From an uncultured Sulfurovum sp. (GTDB lineage Bacteria; Campylobacterota; Campylobacteria; Campylobacterales; Sulfurovaceae), in NCBI GenBank assembly GCA_913055205.1, contig CAJXJN010000005.1, positions 19,298 through 83,297 on the forward strand: 64,000 nt of DNA. Reading direction: 5' to 3'. Position numbers and translations under genes: made by a program. A model generated the notes under the pieces. The model ran no database searches. It saw nothing but the letters and a program-made list of their open reading frames with translations, and was not told the origin of the DNA. Position 1 is the stretch's first letter; every line of letters starts with the position of its first letter. Positions 17,357-26,445 of the stretch are shown piece after piece.

Positions 17357-17807
17357 CATGTTCATCCTCAATATTGTCTTCTGTTTCATTTTCAATATTT
17401 TCTTCTGTTTCATTTTCAATATTGTCTTCAGCTTCATTTTCAACACTCTCTTCAGTTTGATTTTCAACGCTCTCTTCTGTTTCAGTTTCATTATTAGTAT
17501 GTAGAAGAGAGTTGCTATGTTCTTTTCTCTGAGTTTGTTGTTTCAAAGGATGTCGTTTTGTTCTTTGGGTTAACTCTTTTAATGCTTTGTCCGCATGTTT
17601 ACTTTTTGTGATAGACTTAAGTTTCTGTAAAGCTTTTATCCGTTCTTCTTCCTGCATCTGTATAATTTCATTTTTAAAGGCATTCATCAGTTTAAATCGT
17701 TCTTGCAGAGGAGCTTTTTGTATCGCTTCGATCTGTGCATCAATATTCGCAAAAAGAGATAAGCTGAACAATATGAGGAGTAAAGGTTTTAAAATTATAT
17801 ACTTCAT
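17343..17807 (-). CDS. Secreted protein with acidic tandem repeats
   Basis: The 154-residue product has a signal peptide (MKYIILKPLLLILFSLSLFA), a helical, charged middle (residues 25-90) and a C-terminal tail of eight-residue repeats of the form NETEENIE and related units, ending HDEDD. The repeats come from a 24-base DNA tandem repeat (about 17360-17490), so copy number could vary in frame. Such tails may bind calcium, which fits the TSP3 loop of the next gene. It starts four bases inside the histidine kinase stop, and its stop overlaps the barrel gene, indicating translational coupling. No known family recognised. Confidence 0.7.
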   Translation of the reverse strand: MKYIILKPLLLILFSLSLFANIDAQIEAIQKAPLQERFKLMNAFKNEIIQMQEEERIKALQKLKSITKSKHADKALKELTQRTKRHPLKQQTQRKEHSNSLLHTNNETETEESVENQTEESVENEAEDNIENETEENIENETEDNIEDEHDEDD

Positions 17808-18859
17808 ATTAATTTCTCTGTAAGATGTTTAAAATCTAATTTGATAGTTGTTCCTCTACCTTCTTGCGTCTCAATATCTATGTCAATGTTCAATTCGGTG
17901 ACGAGTTTTTGTACGATATGCAGTCCGAGTCCCAAACCTCTCTCCTGCTCCTTGTAATAGCGCTGAAGGACTTTATCGATATTTTTAATGCCTTTGCCTG
18001 TATCTTTAATGATGATCGTGTTTTCCTGGATTGTAAGCTTGACTTCACCATGGGGTTTGTTGTATTTTGCAGCATTGCTCAAAAGGTTATCCAAAATCCG
18101 TGTAAGTAGGTCTTTATTGGTTATTTTAATTAAATCATGATGTTTTTCATAATTGAAAGTCAGTTTTGGATAGATATTATGTATAAAGTTCAGACGTTCT
18201 TTGGATAATTCTGCTATATCTATTTTTTCATTTTGTGAAGGTGAATGATGTAAAAAACTTTTAAGATTATTTTGTAACAGCAAGATAGTATCGAGACTGT
18301 GTGAAACTCTATTGATAAAAGGGTCATCTCCATTTTCTTCCTGAAACATTTTCATGTTCAGGACTATAGAAGTAATAGGTGTATTAAAATCATGTAAAAT
18401 ATCTTTGATGAATTCATCATTCAATTTCAATGCCTGCCGGATGGGTTTGAGACTGTAAAAAGTAAAAAAGAGGGCTATACCGAACAGTAACAGTGTTGCA
18501 AGAATGAATTTGATCCAAAGAACACGTTTTATCTGTTGCATATCAGAAAGAAAGTTTTCAAAAGGATAAGAGATCTTGATATAGAATTTTTTGGATTTTG
18601 GAATGGAGAAATAGGCATAAAGTCCGTTATCATCATGGAGTTCATTATGTTTTGTTCCTTTTTTGGGGGCAAAATCAAAAATGAACTGTTCACAGTTCAT
18701 GGTATAACTGCAGACTTGCATCGTTTTAAAAAGGTCTTGTCTGTATTCTCTTTTTTGTGTATGGTAAAGCTCCGTGAAAAGCAGGACCAGCAGTATTTCA
18801 AGCAGAGAGAAAAATACCAAAAAGTTTTTAAAAAGTGACTCTTTTTCATATCTTTTCAA
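17804..18859 (-). CDS. Sensor histidine kinase
   Basis: A 351-residue membrane kinase. Two hydrophobic helices (about residues 12-32 and 112-134) frame a roughly 80-residue periplasmic sensor region with two cysteines (VCSYTMNC), which could form a redox-sensitive disulfide. The HisKA box is FIKDILHDFNTPI with phospho-acceptor His146. The ATPase domain has DNLLSNAAKYNKP (N box), IKDTGKGI (G1) and GLGLGLHIV (G2). It overlaps the end of the response regulator gene by 14 bases, so they form a cognate pair. The signal is unknown; surrounding cytochrome and barrel genes suggest envelope or redox sensing. Confidence 0.9.
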   Translation of the reverse strand: MKRYEKESLFKNFLVFFSLLEILLVLLFTELYHTQKREYRQDLFKTMQVCSYTMNCEQFIFDFAPKKGTKHNELHDDNGLYAYFSIPKSKKFYIKISYPFENFLSDMQQIKRVLWIKFILATLLLFGIALFFTFYSLKPIRQALKLNDEFIKDILHDFNTPITSIVLNMKMFQEENGDDPFINRVSHSLDTILLLQNNLKSFLHHSPSQNEKIDIAELSKERLNFIHNIYPKLTFNYEKHHDLIKITNKDLLTRILDNLLSNAAKYNKPHGEVKLTIQENTIIIKDTGKGIKNIDKVLQRYYKEQERGLGLGLHIVQKLVTELNIDIDIETQEGRGTTIKLDFKHLTEKLI

Positions 18860-19472
18860 TAATATACCCTTTGCCTCTGATATTTTTTATTTCAATATTC
18901 AACCTCTGTTTTATTTTGGTGATCGCTACACGCAAAGCAGTATCAGAAGCATTTTCAAAACATTCATAGAGTTCATCTTTTAAAACAACAGAACCGCATT
19001 GAGATAAAAGTTTGGTAAAAATTTCATACTGTACATTTCCAATATCTATGATAACCCCGTCTTTTCGCAGGACCTGTGCTTCCTGATCATATTCAATACT
19101 ACCGTAGGAGAGGCTGTTGTTTCTGAATTTCGCTTTCAGTCGTATGAGCAACTCCTGCGGATCAAATGGTTTCTTGATGTAATCTATAGCTCTCAGATTG
19201 AAACCTTGTGACATGGAGTGCATATCGGTAAGGGCAGTAATAAAAATAGTAGGAGTATTGTCTTCGGCATGACGCAGTGCTTTTAAAAGTTCCAAACCGC
19301 TTCCATGGGGTAAATTAATATCGAAGAGATAGAGATCATATGTATTTTTAAAGCTTAACTCCTCAGCCTCTGCCATGCTCAGTGCAGCATCTACACTATA
19401 CCCCTCTCTGCTAAGAAAAAGCTGTAAAGTTTCACTAAGTATATGGTCATCTTCAAGTAATAGCAGTTTCAT
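18846..19472 (-). CDS. OmpR-family response regulator
   Basis: The 208-residue protein has a receiver domain with the acidic pocket LLLEDDH, phospho-acceptor Asp51 in LYLFDINLPHGSG, the conserved Thr in FITALTD and Lys in YIKKPFDP. A winged-helix DNA-binding domain follows (VLRKDGVIIDIG through RVAITKIKQRLNIEIKNIRGKGYIIEKI), ending in the usual GxGY hairpin. It is the first gene of the minus-strand set regulator-kinase-acidic protein-barrel and probably controls that set and possibly the nine-haem cytochrome gene 180 bp upstream. Confidence 0.92.
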   Translation of the reverse strand: MKLLLLEDDHILSETLQLFLSREGYSVDAALSMAEAEELSFKNTYDLYLFDINLPHGSGLELLKALRHAEDNTPTIFITALTDMHSMSQGFNLRAIDYIKKPFDPQELLIRLKAKFRNNSLSYGSIEYDQEAQVLRKDGVIIDIGNVQYEIFTKLLSQCGSVVLKDELYECFENASDTALRVAITKIKQRLNIEIKNIRGKGYIIEKI

Positions 19473-19593
19473 TCTTTAATACCTTTATATATTCATATTT
19501 TATCATAAGATTGAAATTTTTTTAATAATTTTACAGAAAGAAGTCTTATGGATGATATTTCCACAGTAAGGTCCTGAGTTTGTATTGGAAAAT

Positions 19594-19640
19594 AAGTGAT
19601 ACAAGCAGGGGATAAACCCCCATTTGCTGAAGAATCACTT
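19594..19640 (-). terminator. Nested hairpin downstream of the nine-haem cytochrome gene
   Basis: AAGTGAT (19594-19600) pairs with ATCACTT (19634-19640), and inside it AGC pairs with GCT and GGGG with CCCC. The structure sits in the 180-bp gap between the cytochrome stop and the response-regulator start. There is no strong T-run in the minus-strand direction, so it may attenuate rather than fully terminate, or act as a regulatory stem. Confidence 0.45.
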
Positions 19641-19652
19641 TTATTTGAAGGG

Positions 19653-21881
19653 TCAATCTCCATTAGGTCCGTTATGACAGTCATAACAGCTTACTTGATG
19701 TCCTTTAGGGAAGTTTTTCTGGTTACCTTCAACTGAGAATGATCTGCTTGTCCATGTTTTGGAAAGAGCTGAACCTCTATAGTCCTGTCCGTGACATGCT
19801 TTACACTGTGCAGGATCATTTTCTGCTACATCTTCATGATCTCCTATCCATGACTGTCCCACCGAGTGCATACCGTGAGGTCCTTTATTGGTTGTTTTCG
19901 GTGTGGTCGTATGACAGGCTGTACATTCACCGATCGTTCCGGAGTGACCTTGGACACCTTCACTTAAGAGGTTGTCTGCATTATGTGCAGGGTAGATAGC
20001 ATGTGTTGCGCCATGGCAGGCTTCACATTGAAGATCACCGTGTCCTGTACTGAATCTGTATAGGCTTACACCTGCAACCGGTGTATCAATGTTTGTAGCG
20101 AATCGTGTGTCGATCACATGTCTTAAGGTATTGGTTGCCGGATCTATGGCAGATGTTTCCTGCTTTCCGTCATGGTGACAGGCTTGACAGTTTGGTTCAT
20201 CAAACCATCCTTCTCTGTTCTTGTCACCTACTGCATGCATCGTACCATGGCAGCTTTGACACTGCATTTGTGAACTGCCATCCGGATTTTTTGCATCGCC
20301 CATCGCACCTCTTAGACATTCTGTTTGTGCACCGGGATGACAAGCATAACATGAACTTCTGTTGTTACTGTCTCCCAGTTTCATACCGCTGATCGGATCA
20401 GTTACATCAGCATGTTTGGAGTGAATCGCTTCTGTAAATGCTTTAAGTTCCAATCCTACACCAGGCAGTGCATTTGATTTGTGACATGCCACACAGAGTA
20501 CAGGTGTTCCTCCCAGCGCAGTAGCTTCCAATCCTTTGGAATCGTAATTGTATCCTTTGGCTTCCAAATCAGTTAAATTTTTACTTACTGCATCCGGTTC
20601 ACTCTCATCATGGAGACGTAAAATGTTGTATTTGTAGTCTTTTTCCAGATCAGCATTGTTTACCCAACCAGCATTTGGTTTAGCATCATTTGTTGCACTT
20701 GTACTTGCGTGACATCTTTTACAGTCCATCTCATCACTGACCGGAAGTACTGTTTTTACTTCAGCAAGTATTTTGCCTGTACTGTCTTTTGCCACTACTT
20801 TTACAAGCGGATAGTAGTTTTTAGTTCCATCATCATTATACGGAGAGATAGGTATACCTTCTGCTTCCCACCACTGGTGAACAGTATTAAATGTCATAGG
20901 TGCCGGTGTTGTACTTGACATTGGGTTACCTGTAAGTCCTACATCTGGTTGGAGTGTTGCACCAAAGAGATCTGTTGCATAGTCCCAGAAATTGGTTTTT
21001 TCTGTACCATCTGTAGTTTTAAGGCTGGTGGTATTTATTTTTCCATCTGTGCCTTGTGTAGATTCATAGGTAATGGTGATACCGGTAGTGATAAGGTCCC
21101 CATTTTTATCCTTGATCTGTGCATGTAGGTTATTGTATGGAGGAAGTACTGAAAAGACAGAGAAATCATTTCCATCCATGCAGTGCATCCCAAGGTCATT
21201 CCATGCCGTAAGCATATAATCACCTGTGGTATTTGTATCTACAGGAGGTGTTGTATCATTGTCATCATCATTATTGTCATCGTCATCGTCATTATCATCG
21301 TCATTATCCTGTCCATAGTCATCATCATCAATGTTGGGGATATGGTCATGATCATCATCTTCATACATATCTATGATGCCGTCACCATCTGTATCCAAAG
21401 GATCATTCTCATCAAGGACAATTTGAGCATCTGAAGAGGAAAGAGGGGTGACAAGAGGTGTATCTTTGACATGATCCCCGTCTATATCATCGATTTCATT
21501 TATGGACATGGGAAGATCAATATATCCTAAGTCAACTTCATCTCCTTCAACTTTGATGATAATACTTTGATTGCCTTTCTGGTCATCAAATTTAAGGGCT
21601 GTTATAACTTTATTAAGCGGATCATCTTCATTGGTCGTCATGATCAGTCTACAGTTGGTATTTTTGGGTATTTCCAGTGTAAATGGGTGTTTGTCTGTTT
21701 CATTTTGAACAGACTGTGTTACCTTGTAAATGTCATTGTCGCAAAAGGCTTCAATTTTTGTTCCGGGTACAGTACCAACTATCTGGGAAGTTTGCACAGT
21801 GCTGCTGCCTGAACCTCCACCGCCGCAAGCCGCGAGAAAAGGTATGGCAGTTAAACTTAAAAGTATGGATTTTTTTTGCAT
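19653..21881 (-). CDS. Nine-haem c-type cytochrome lipoprotein with acidic calcium-like linker
   Basis: The 742-residue protein begins with a lipoprotein signal (lipobox LAAC followed by GGGG). Residues about 150-215 hold EF-hand-like DTDGDGIIDMYEDD loops and a run dominated by Asp/Asn. Then comes a LGMHCMDGNDFSVFSVLPPY domain that I recall from other secreted multihaem proteins, and finally nine CXXCH sites: CKRCH, CVACH, CYACH, CQSCH, CQACH, CEACH, CTACH, CKACH and CYDCH near the end. This suits an electron carrier anchored to the outer membrane or cell surface. No porin-cytochrome partner of the MtrB type was recognised, but a calcium-loop barrel gene lies downstream on the same strand. 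Electron partners are unknown. Confidence 0.88.
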   Translation of the reverse strand: MQKKSILLSLTAIPFLAACGGGGSGSSTVQTSQIVGTVPGTKIEAFCDNDIYKVTQSVQNETDKHPFTLEIPKNTNCRLIMTTNEDDPLNKVITALKFDDQKGNQSIIIKVEGDEVDLGYIDLPMSINEIDDIDGDHVKDTPLVTPLSSSDAQIVLDENDPLDTDGDGIIDMYEDDDHDHIPNIDDDDYGQDNDDDNDDDDDNNDDDNDTTPPVDTNTTGDYMLTAWNDLGMHCMDGNDFSVFSVLPPYNNLHAQIKDKNGDLITTGITITYESTQGTDGKINTTSLKTTDGTEKTNFWDYATDLFGATLQPDVGLTGNPMSSTTPAPMTFNTVHQWWEAEGIPISPYNDDGTKNYYPLVKVVAKDSTGKILAEVKTVLPVSDEMDCKRCHASTSATNDAKPNAGWVNNADLEKDYKYNILRLHDESEPDAVSKNLTDLEAKGYNYDSKGLEATALGGTPVLCVACHKSNALPGVGLELKAFTEAIHSKHADVTDPISGMKLGDSNNRSSCYACHPGAQTECLRGAMGDAKNPDGSSQMQCQSCHGTMHAVGDKNREGWFDEPNCQACHHDGKQETSAIDPATNTLRHVIDTRFATNIDTPVAGVSLYRFSTGHGDLQCEACHGATHAIYPAHNADNLLSEGVQGHSGTIGECTACHTTTPKTTNKGPHGMHSVGQSWIGDHEDVAENDPAQCKACHGQDYRGSALSKTWTSRSFSVEGNQKNFPKGHQVSCYDCHNGPNGD

Positions 21882-21984
21882 TTTGTTCTCCTTTTAATAG
21901 ATAAAAGTATATTGGAAACAGCGTTACTTGTCTGTTATAGAAGTGTTAGCGGAGTGCTAATTGTGTGATCGTTTTTTGGGAGAT

Positions 21985-22665
21985 TTATGATCTTTTGTTT
22001 AATACTCTTTTGGCAGAGATGAATTTCTCGGCATAGTATCCATGATACAGAGGAGAGATAATGATCCCCTTCTTTTTTGATGCAGCATGAATGAATTTTC
22101 CATTACCGAGATAAATACCGACATGGGTAACGGGGATACCGCGTTTTTTGTCAGTAAGAAAGAAGAGCAGATCACCTTTTTGAAGACTGTTCCTGTTTAC
22201 AGGAGCCCCTTTTTTAGATTGGGCATAGGCGGTTCTCGGTAAGTTGATGTTGTGTTTTTTGTAAAGGTACTGTACGTAGCCTGAGCAGTCAAACCCTTCG
22301 GGTGAAGTACCGCCCCAGACATATTTCCCGCCTTTGAAGAATTTGGCATCTTTGAGAAGCTGCTGTCGGTCTCCTTCCGACATATGATAGACCTTTCCTG
22401 CTTTTTTTGCTGCCTTTTGGGCATTGGCTATACGTTCGGCTCTTTTTCTTGCCGCCTCTGCCATGCGGGCAAGGTTCTCTGCTTTGTGAAGTTCATTGTA
22501 GATAGCCTGAAGGGAGTACTCGGTAGCTTTTTGGTTGATACAGGCATTTTCGGTATGTTCGATATTTTTACTGTGTATGACTTTGCCTGCTTTATCGGTT
22601 ACTATAAATATGTTCCCGTATGTAAATGATATGGCTACTGTCCACATAAAAAGTTTTTTGAACAC
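21985..22665 (-). CDS. Secreted NlpC/P60 cell-wall peptidase
   Basis: The 226-residue protein has an N-terminal signal segment (MFKKLFMWTVAISFTYGNIF), a helical lysine/alanine-rich stretch (residues 55-90) and a C-terminal NlpC/P60 domain. The catalytic cysteine is in PEGFDCSGYVQYLY and the histidine in THVGIYLGNGKFIHAA, with GDLLFF in the expected place. Such enzymes cut peptidoglycan stem peptides between D-Glu and the diamino acid. It lies upstream of, and on the same strand as, the nine-haem cytochrome gene. Confidence 0.9.
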   Translation of the reverse strand: MFKKLFMWTVAISFTYGNIFIVTDKAGKVIHSKNIEHTENACINQKATEYSLQAIYNELHKAENLARMAEAARKRAERIANAQKAAKKAGKVYHMSEGDRQQLLKDAKFFKGGKYVWGGTSPEGFDCSGYVQYLYKKHNINLPRTAYAQSKKGAPVNRNSLQKGDLLFFLTDKKRGIPVTHVGIYLGNGKFIHAASKKKGIIISPLYHGYYAEKFISAKRVLNKRS

Positions 22666-22731
22666 AATACACTTCTTTTTTTGAATTAATACTCTCTATA
22701 AGTATAGCATAACTCATTCCAATAGTGTACC

Positions 22732-23085
22732 TTAATGCCGTGTCCCACAGAAGTTTGCATCACAGCCATGTACTTTTCCAGAAAACTTTGAATTGTTGAT
22801 CAAGAATTTCAGTAGACGTTTTTTTCGTTTTTTAAAGAGAGGACTTTTTAAGTTTTTAATCGCTTTTGGTTTGTTTTTGTGAATAGATAAAAGTTTCCCA
22901 TCCTCCTCAAAATAGAATTCCCAGTCATCATCATCTATCTGTTTAGCAGCATAAAATGGAGTCCCATGACAGGGTGTACAGAGTTTCGTAAAGGTACGAA
23001 AGGCTGTTGTATCATACTTTTCAGCAGCGCTTAGGAGGGTAGATAGACTTGAAGTAAGAAGTAGTAGAGCTATTGTTTTTTTCAT
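22732..23085 (-). CDS. Small periplasmic mono-haem c-type cytochrome-like protein
   Basis: The 117-residue product starts at 23085, where the signal peptide MKKTIALLLLTSSLSTLLSA begins; the longer open frame has no leader-like sequence. One haem site CTPCHGTPF lies just after the leader, and the C-terminus carries two further cysteines (HGCDANFCGTRH) that could form a disulfide. The lysine-rich middle suggests interaction with acidic partners. It could accept electrons from other cytochromes nearby, but no partner is provable. A hydrolase and the cytochrome lie downstream on the same strand. Confidence 0.75.
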   Translation of the reverse strand: MKKTIALLLLTSSLSTLLSAAEKYDTTAFRTFTKLCTPCHGTPFYAAKQIDDDDWEFYFEEDGKLLSIHKNKPKAIKNLKSPLFKKRKKRLLKFLINNSKFSGKVHGCDANFCGTRH

Positions 23086-23322
23086 AATACAACCTTTAGT
23101 TATGATAAATATTTTATGAATTATGTCATAGCAGTGTGTAGTGTTTGTGTAGTAGCAAAAACCTCTGAATAAGTCTGGGCCAGGCACGCACATTCAGGGC
23201 TGGCCATACTGATTTGAACGGGTGTGACGACATAGAAATGGAAAGCTGGTTTTGTCCGGAAGATATGCTTTAAAAAGGTGATTTTTCATAAAATATCTGT
23301 TCGACTTAGCTATAATATCGTT

Positions 23323-24465
23323 ATGAATAAAAACATCGTCATTATAGGAGGAGGAGCAAGTGCATTGATGCTGGCTTCTTTGCTTCCCAAAAATACTGTT
23401 ACTATGATAGAAACCAATGCCAAACCAGGAGCTAAAATTTTGGTTTCGGGTGGAGGAAAATGCAATATTACCAATGCACTGATGGGAACGCAATATTATC
23501 TCGGGGATAAAGCATTTGTACAGCACGCATTGAGATCTTTTAATGAAAAAGCACTTATCAAATGGCTTGAGAGGCAGAATCTTATGCCCGTTCTTCGTAA
23601 GAAGACGCAATATTTTTGTCAAAATTCAGCCAGGGAACTTTTGGATATTTTGCTCAAAGAGAGTAAAAAACAGAAAATACTGACAAATGAAAAAGTGTTA
23701 AATGTTTCAAAAAGAGATGATGTTTTTTATGTGAAAACAGATAAACGGACAGTGACAGCAGATATTGTTGTTATAGCTTCCGGAGGCTTGAGTTTCCCTA
23801 AGCTTGGGGCAAGTGCAATAGGGTATGAGATCGCAGAATGTTTTGGACACAGTATTGTCAAAACGGCTCCTGCTTTAGTAGGCTTTACAGTACAGAAAGA
23901 GCAGTTCTTTTTTAAGGAACTAAGCGGTGTTTCTACAGAAGTGGAGATAAAAGTAGGGGATAAAATGTGTAAGGGATCACTGTTGTTTGCCCATAAGGGA
24001 ATCAGCGGACCGGCCGTATTGGATGCTTCACTGTATTGGGAAAAAGGAAGAATAGAGATCGATTTTTTACCAGGGTTTTCATGGAACGGCTTAAAAGGCA
24101 GTAAAAAACAGATAAGTTCACTTTTACCGATGCCAAAACGCGTTACTAAGGCATTTTTGCTACAATTTGGTATCGAAGATAAAATGGGATCTAAATTAAC
24201 ATCAAATGAATGGGCACTGCTCCAATCGCTTCATCACTATATTTTTGCACCTGCAGGAACTTTTGGTTATTCAAAAGCAGAAGTGACAAAGGGTGGTGTC
24301 TGTACAGATGAGGTGGATGCCTGTACGATGATGAGCCGTAAGGCAGACGGACTTTATTTTATCGGGGAAGTACTGGATGTGACGGGGAGACTTGGGGGTT
24401 ATAATTTTCAATGGGCATTTTCAAGTGCCTATATATGTTCGAAAAAAATAAGGGGAGAAATATGA
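23323..24465 (+). CDS. HI0933/YhiN-family flavoprotein (NAD(P)/FAD-dependent)
   Basis: The 380-residue protein starts at 23323 (MNKNIVIIGGGASALMLASLL), where the dinucleotide-binding GGGASA loop sits at the very N-terminus as the family requires. Other landmarks are VSGGGKCNITNA, VIASGGLSFPKLGASAIGYEIAE (glycine-rich second nucleotide loop) and the C-terminal DVTGRLGGYNFQWAFSSA that contacts FAD. YhiN-like proteins are widespread but their reaction is not firmly established. A TATAAT-type -10 box lies at 23311-23316. The stop overlaps the start of the L,D-transpeptidase gene (ATGA). Confidence 0.87.
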   Translation: MNKNIVIIGGGASALMLASLLPKNTVTMIETNAKPGAKILVSGGGKCNITNALMGTQYYLGDKAFVQHALRSFNEKALIKWLERQNLMPVLRKKTQYFCQNSARELLDILLKESKKQKILTNEKVLNVSKRDDVFYVKTDKRTVTADIVVIASGGLSFPKLGASAIGYEIAECFGHSIVKTAPALVGFTVQKEQFFFKELSGVSTEVEIKVGDKMCKGSLLFAHKGISGPAVLDASLYWEKGRIEIDFLPGFSWNGLKGSKKQISSLLPMPKRVTKAFLLQFGIEDKMGSKLTSNEWALLQSLHHYIFAPAGTFGYSKAEVTKGGVCTDEVDACTMMSRKADGLYFIGEVLDVTGRLGGYNFQWAFSSAYICSKKIRGEI

Positions 24466-25727
24466 GGATAAAAATTTTACTTGCGGCAGTGTTTGCTGTT
24501 TTATTAAGCGGATGTGTCGATACGCCGGATGCAGAGGGGTGGAGATCATCGCAGAAAAATGAGTTTCTGAAGATACTGAAAACAGATAAATATGCTTCGA
24601 TCTGTGATCAGCAGGCACTGTATGCAAAAGTAAAAGAGAGTAGAAATTCCAGGCTTATGACCCAGATGCTTGTAGCCTATACCAACAACCTTGCGAATGG
24701 CTGTATCGATCTTCAAAGTTTCCAGGCATCCCAGCATGCAAAAAAAGAGAGAAAGATAGAGACACATTATGAAACCTATATACAGAAAGTAAGCAGAGCC
24801 GATCTTATGATGAAGCTGAGAGCAGGGCAGAGTATTGAACAGATTTTAAAACCTTATGTTCCTCAGTATGAGCAGTTCAATGCACTGATAAAAAGATATG
24901 CCCTGTTAAGAACAGATACCCGGATTTCAGCCGATATACTTCGCAAGATCCGACTCAATATAGAAAGAGTAAAGCTTATGAAATCAGGTCTCGGAGAGAA
25001 TTATGCTCTGATCAATATTCCTGAATTTGTTGTCCGTATTATCGAAAAGAAAAAAACAGCAGTAGCTATGGCGGTCGTAGTGGGTAAAACACGTCTGCAG
25101 ACACCAATATTCAGTGCAGACCTTCAATATGTAACGTTAAATCCCCAATGGAGTGTTCCTGACAGTATCGCCAGAAATGAGATTATCCCGAAATTGATAA
25201 AAGATCCGAATTATTTGACAAAAAAACGTATGGTGATACGTTCATCATATGATCTCAATTCGAAAAAGTTAACTCCAGGTTCTGTAGATCTGGAATCCTA
25301 TGTAGGAGGAAAAGGTGATGTACCGTTTAAATTTATAGAAGTACCTTCTGTACGAAATGGTTTGGGACGTGTAAAGTTCATCTTTCCGAACAGACACTCT
25401 GTCTATATGCATGATACACAGTCAAAATACCTCTTTAAACGTAAAGTACGGACTTACAGCCATGGATGTGTAAGACTTGAAAAGCCGATTGTGATGCTGA
25501 AATACATCACAAAGCACTATACATCCCAAAATCCTGAACAGGTGAAAGAGTGGTATGACAGTCTCAAAACACATCATCTGGCATTAAGCAGGAGATTACC
25601 TGTGCATACTGCATATTTAACTGCATATGTAGATGAATGTAATGATCTATTGATCTTTAATGATATTTATGGCTTTGACAAGTCACAAAAACTTAATTTT
25701 AAAATAACGGTGGAACATGGCATCTAA
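24462..25727 (+). CDS. L,D-transpeptidase (YcbB-like) lipoprotein
   Basis: A 421-residue protein starting at 24462 with a lipoprotein signal (VLLSGCVD). The YkuD catalytic domain in the C-terminal third carries VYMHDTQSKYLF and the active-site SHGCVRLEKP, where Cys is the acyl-enzyme nucleophile, and NPQWSVPDSIARNEIIPKL marks the YcbB/LdtD subgroup. It would make 3-3 cross-links in peptidoglycan or trim them. It overlaps the flavoprotein gene upstream and the hydrolase downstream (11 bases), and murF follows, so it belongs to a cell-wall operon. Confidence 0.9.
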   Translation: MRIKILLAAVFAVLLSGCVDTPDAEGWRSSQKNEFLKILKTDKYASICDQQALYAKVKESRNSRLMTQMLVAYTNNLANGCIDLQSFQASQHAKKERKIETHYETYIQKVSRADLMMKLRAGQSIEQILKPYVPQYEQFNALIKRYALLRTDTRISADILRKIRLNIERVKLMKSGLGENYALINIPEFVVRIIEKKKTAVAMAVVVGKTRLQTPIFSADLQYVTLNPQWSVPDSIARNEIIPKLIKDPNYLTKKRMVIRSSYDLNSKKLTPGSVDLESYVGGKGDVPFKFIEVPSVRNGLGRVKFIFPNRHSVYMHDTQSKYLFKRKVRTYSHGCVRLEKPIVMLKYITKHYTSQNPEQVKEWYDSLKTHHLALSRRLPVHTAYLTAYVDECNDLLIFNDIYGFDKSQKLNFKITVEHGI

Positions 25728-26445
25728 AGAGATACAGTATAAAGAACATATGTTTCAACTCTCCTATGAGTTGGTGAACCCTTCACAGGATGATGCACTC
25801 CTCGTACTGCATGGATGGGGAAGTAACAAAGAGATCATGAAACAAGCCTTCGGTAAGTTTTTGCCGGAGTATAAACACATCTACCTTGACATGCCGGGTT
25901 TTGGTAAAAGTACCAATGATATGATCCTGACCACTGAGGATTATGCCAAGATAGTACAACGTTTTTTAGATGAACTTGGTATTGCACCTGCCATAGCCAT
26001 GGGACACTCTTTTGGGGGAAAAGTCTCAACACTGCTTAATACACCTTGTTTGGTGCTTCTTTCTTCGGCAGGTGTGGTCACAGAGAAACCCTGGTCAGTG
26101 AAGATCAAGATCGCTACCTTTAAACTCCTCAAACCTCTTGGTATGAAAAAGATACGTGAACTTTTTGTAGCACCGGATGCACAGGGTATGAGCCATGAGA
26201 TGTATGAGACGTTTAAAAATGTAGTGGATGAAGACTTTGAGGCCAGTTTTGCCAAAAGCAAAAGCAAGGCACTGTGTTTCTGGGGCAAAGAGGATACTGC
26301 AACACCGCTTTATACGGGAGAGAAGATCGCCGGGCTCATAGAGAACAGTAAGTTCTATCCGCTGGACGGTGACCACTTCTTTTTCTTAAAACACACTGCT
26401 TTCATCGCAGAGACTATTACTGAACAATGTAAGGATAATCACTAA
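25717..26445 (+). CDS. Alpha/beta-hydrolase
   Basis: The 242-residue protein has an alpha/beta-hydrolase fold: oxyanion-hole segment VLHGWGSNKE, nucleophile elbow GHSFGGK with the active serine, and a C-terminal DGDHFFFL that supplies the histidine; an aspartate in FWGKEDTATPL completes a likely triad. Substrate unknown. It starts 11 bases inside the L,D-transpeptidase gene and its stop directly precedes murF. In Campylobacter jejuni a hydrolase gene also precedes murF as I recall it, so the link to wall precursor metabolism is conserved but unexplained. Confidence 0.85.
   Translation: MASKEIQYKEHMFQLSYELVNPSQDDALLVLHGWGSNKEIMKQAFGKFLPEYKHIYLDMPGFGKSTNDMILTTEDYAKIVQRFLDELGIAPAIAMGHSFGGKVSTLLNTPCLVLLSSAGVVTEKPWSVKIKIATFKLLKPLGMKKIRELFVAPDAQGMSHEMYETFKNVVDEDFEASFAKSKSKALCFWGKEDTATPLYTGEKIAGLIENSKFYPLDGDHFFFLKHTAFIAETITEQCKDNH

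Noticed and set aside
17360..17490. Tandem repeats considered as a CRISPR array
   Set aside because: Units of 24 bases follow one another without spacers and are in-frame protein repeats; no cas gene is nearby. The Asp-codon repeats near 21240-21340 fail for the same reason.
16541..17491. Longer start for the TSP3-loop barrel giving a lysine-rich N-terminus
   Set aside because: The extra 45 residues are a second-frame reading of the acidic repeats; the start at 17356 gives a normal signal peptide.
19493..19684. Small minus-strand frame between the nine-haem cytochrome and the response regulator
   Set aside because: It overlaps the cytochrome end, has no ribosome site or conserved look, and lies over the nested hairpin.
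21183..21434. Plus-strand frame rich in Ile/Val opposite the Asp-rich linker
   Set aside because: It is the complement of GAT-type Asp codons in the cytochrome gene, a typical low-complexity shadow.
23160..23215. GGCCAG...CTGGCC stem before the flavoprotein gene as an operator
   Set aside because: Only six pairs with a long loop; no partner site or regulator supports it.
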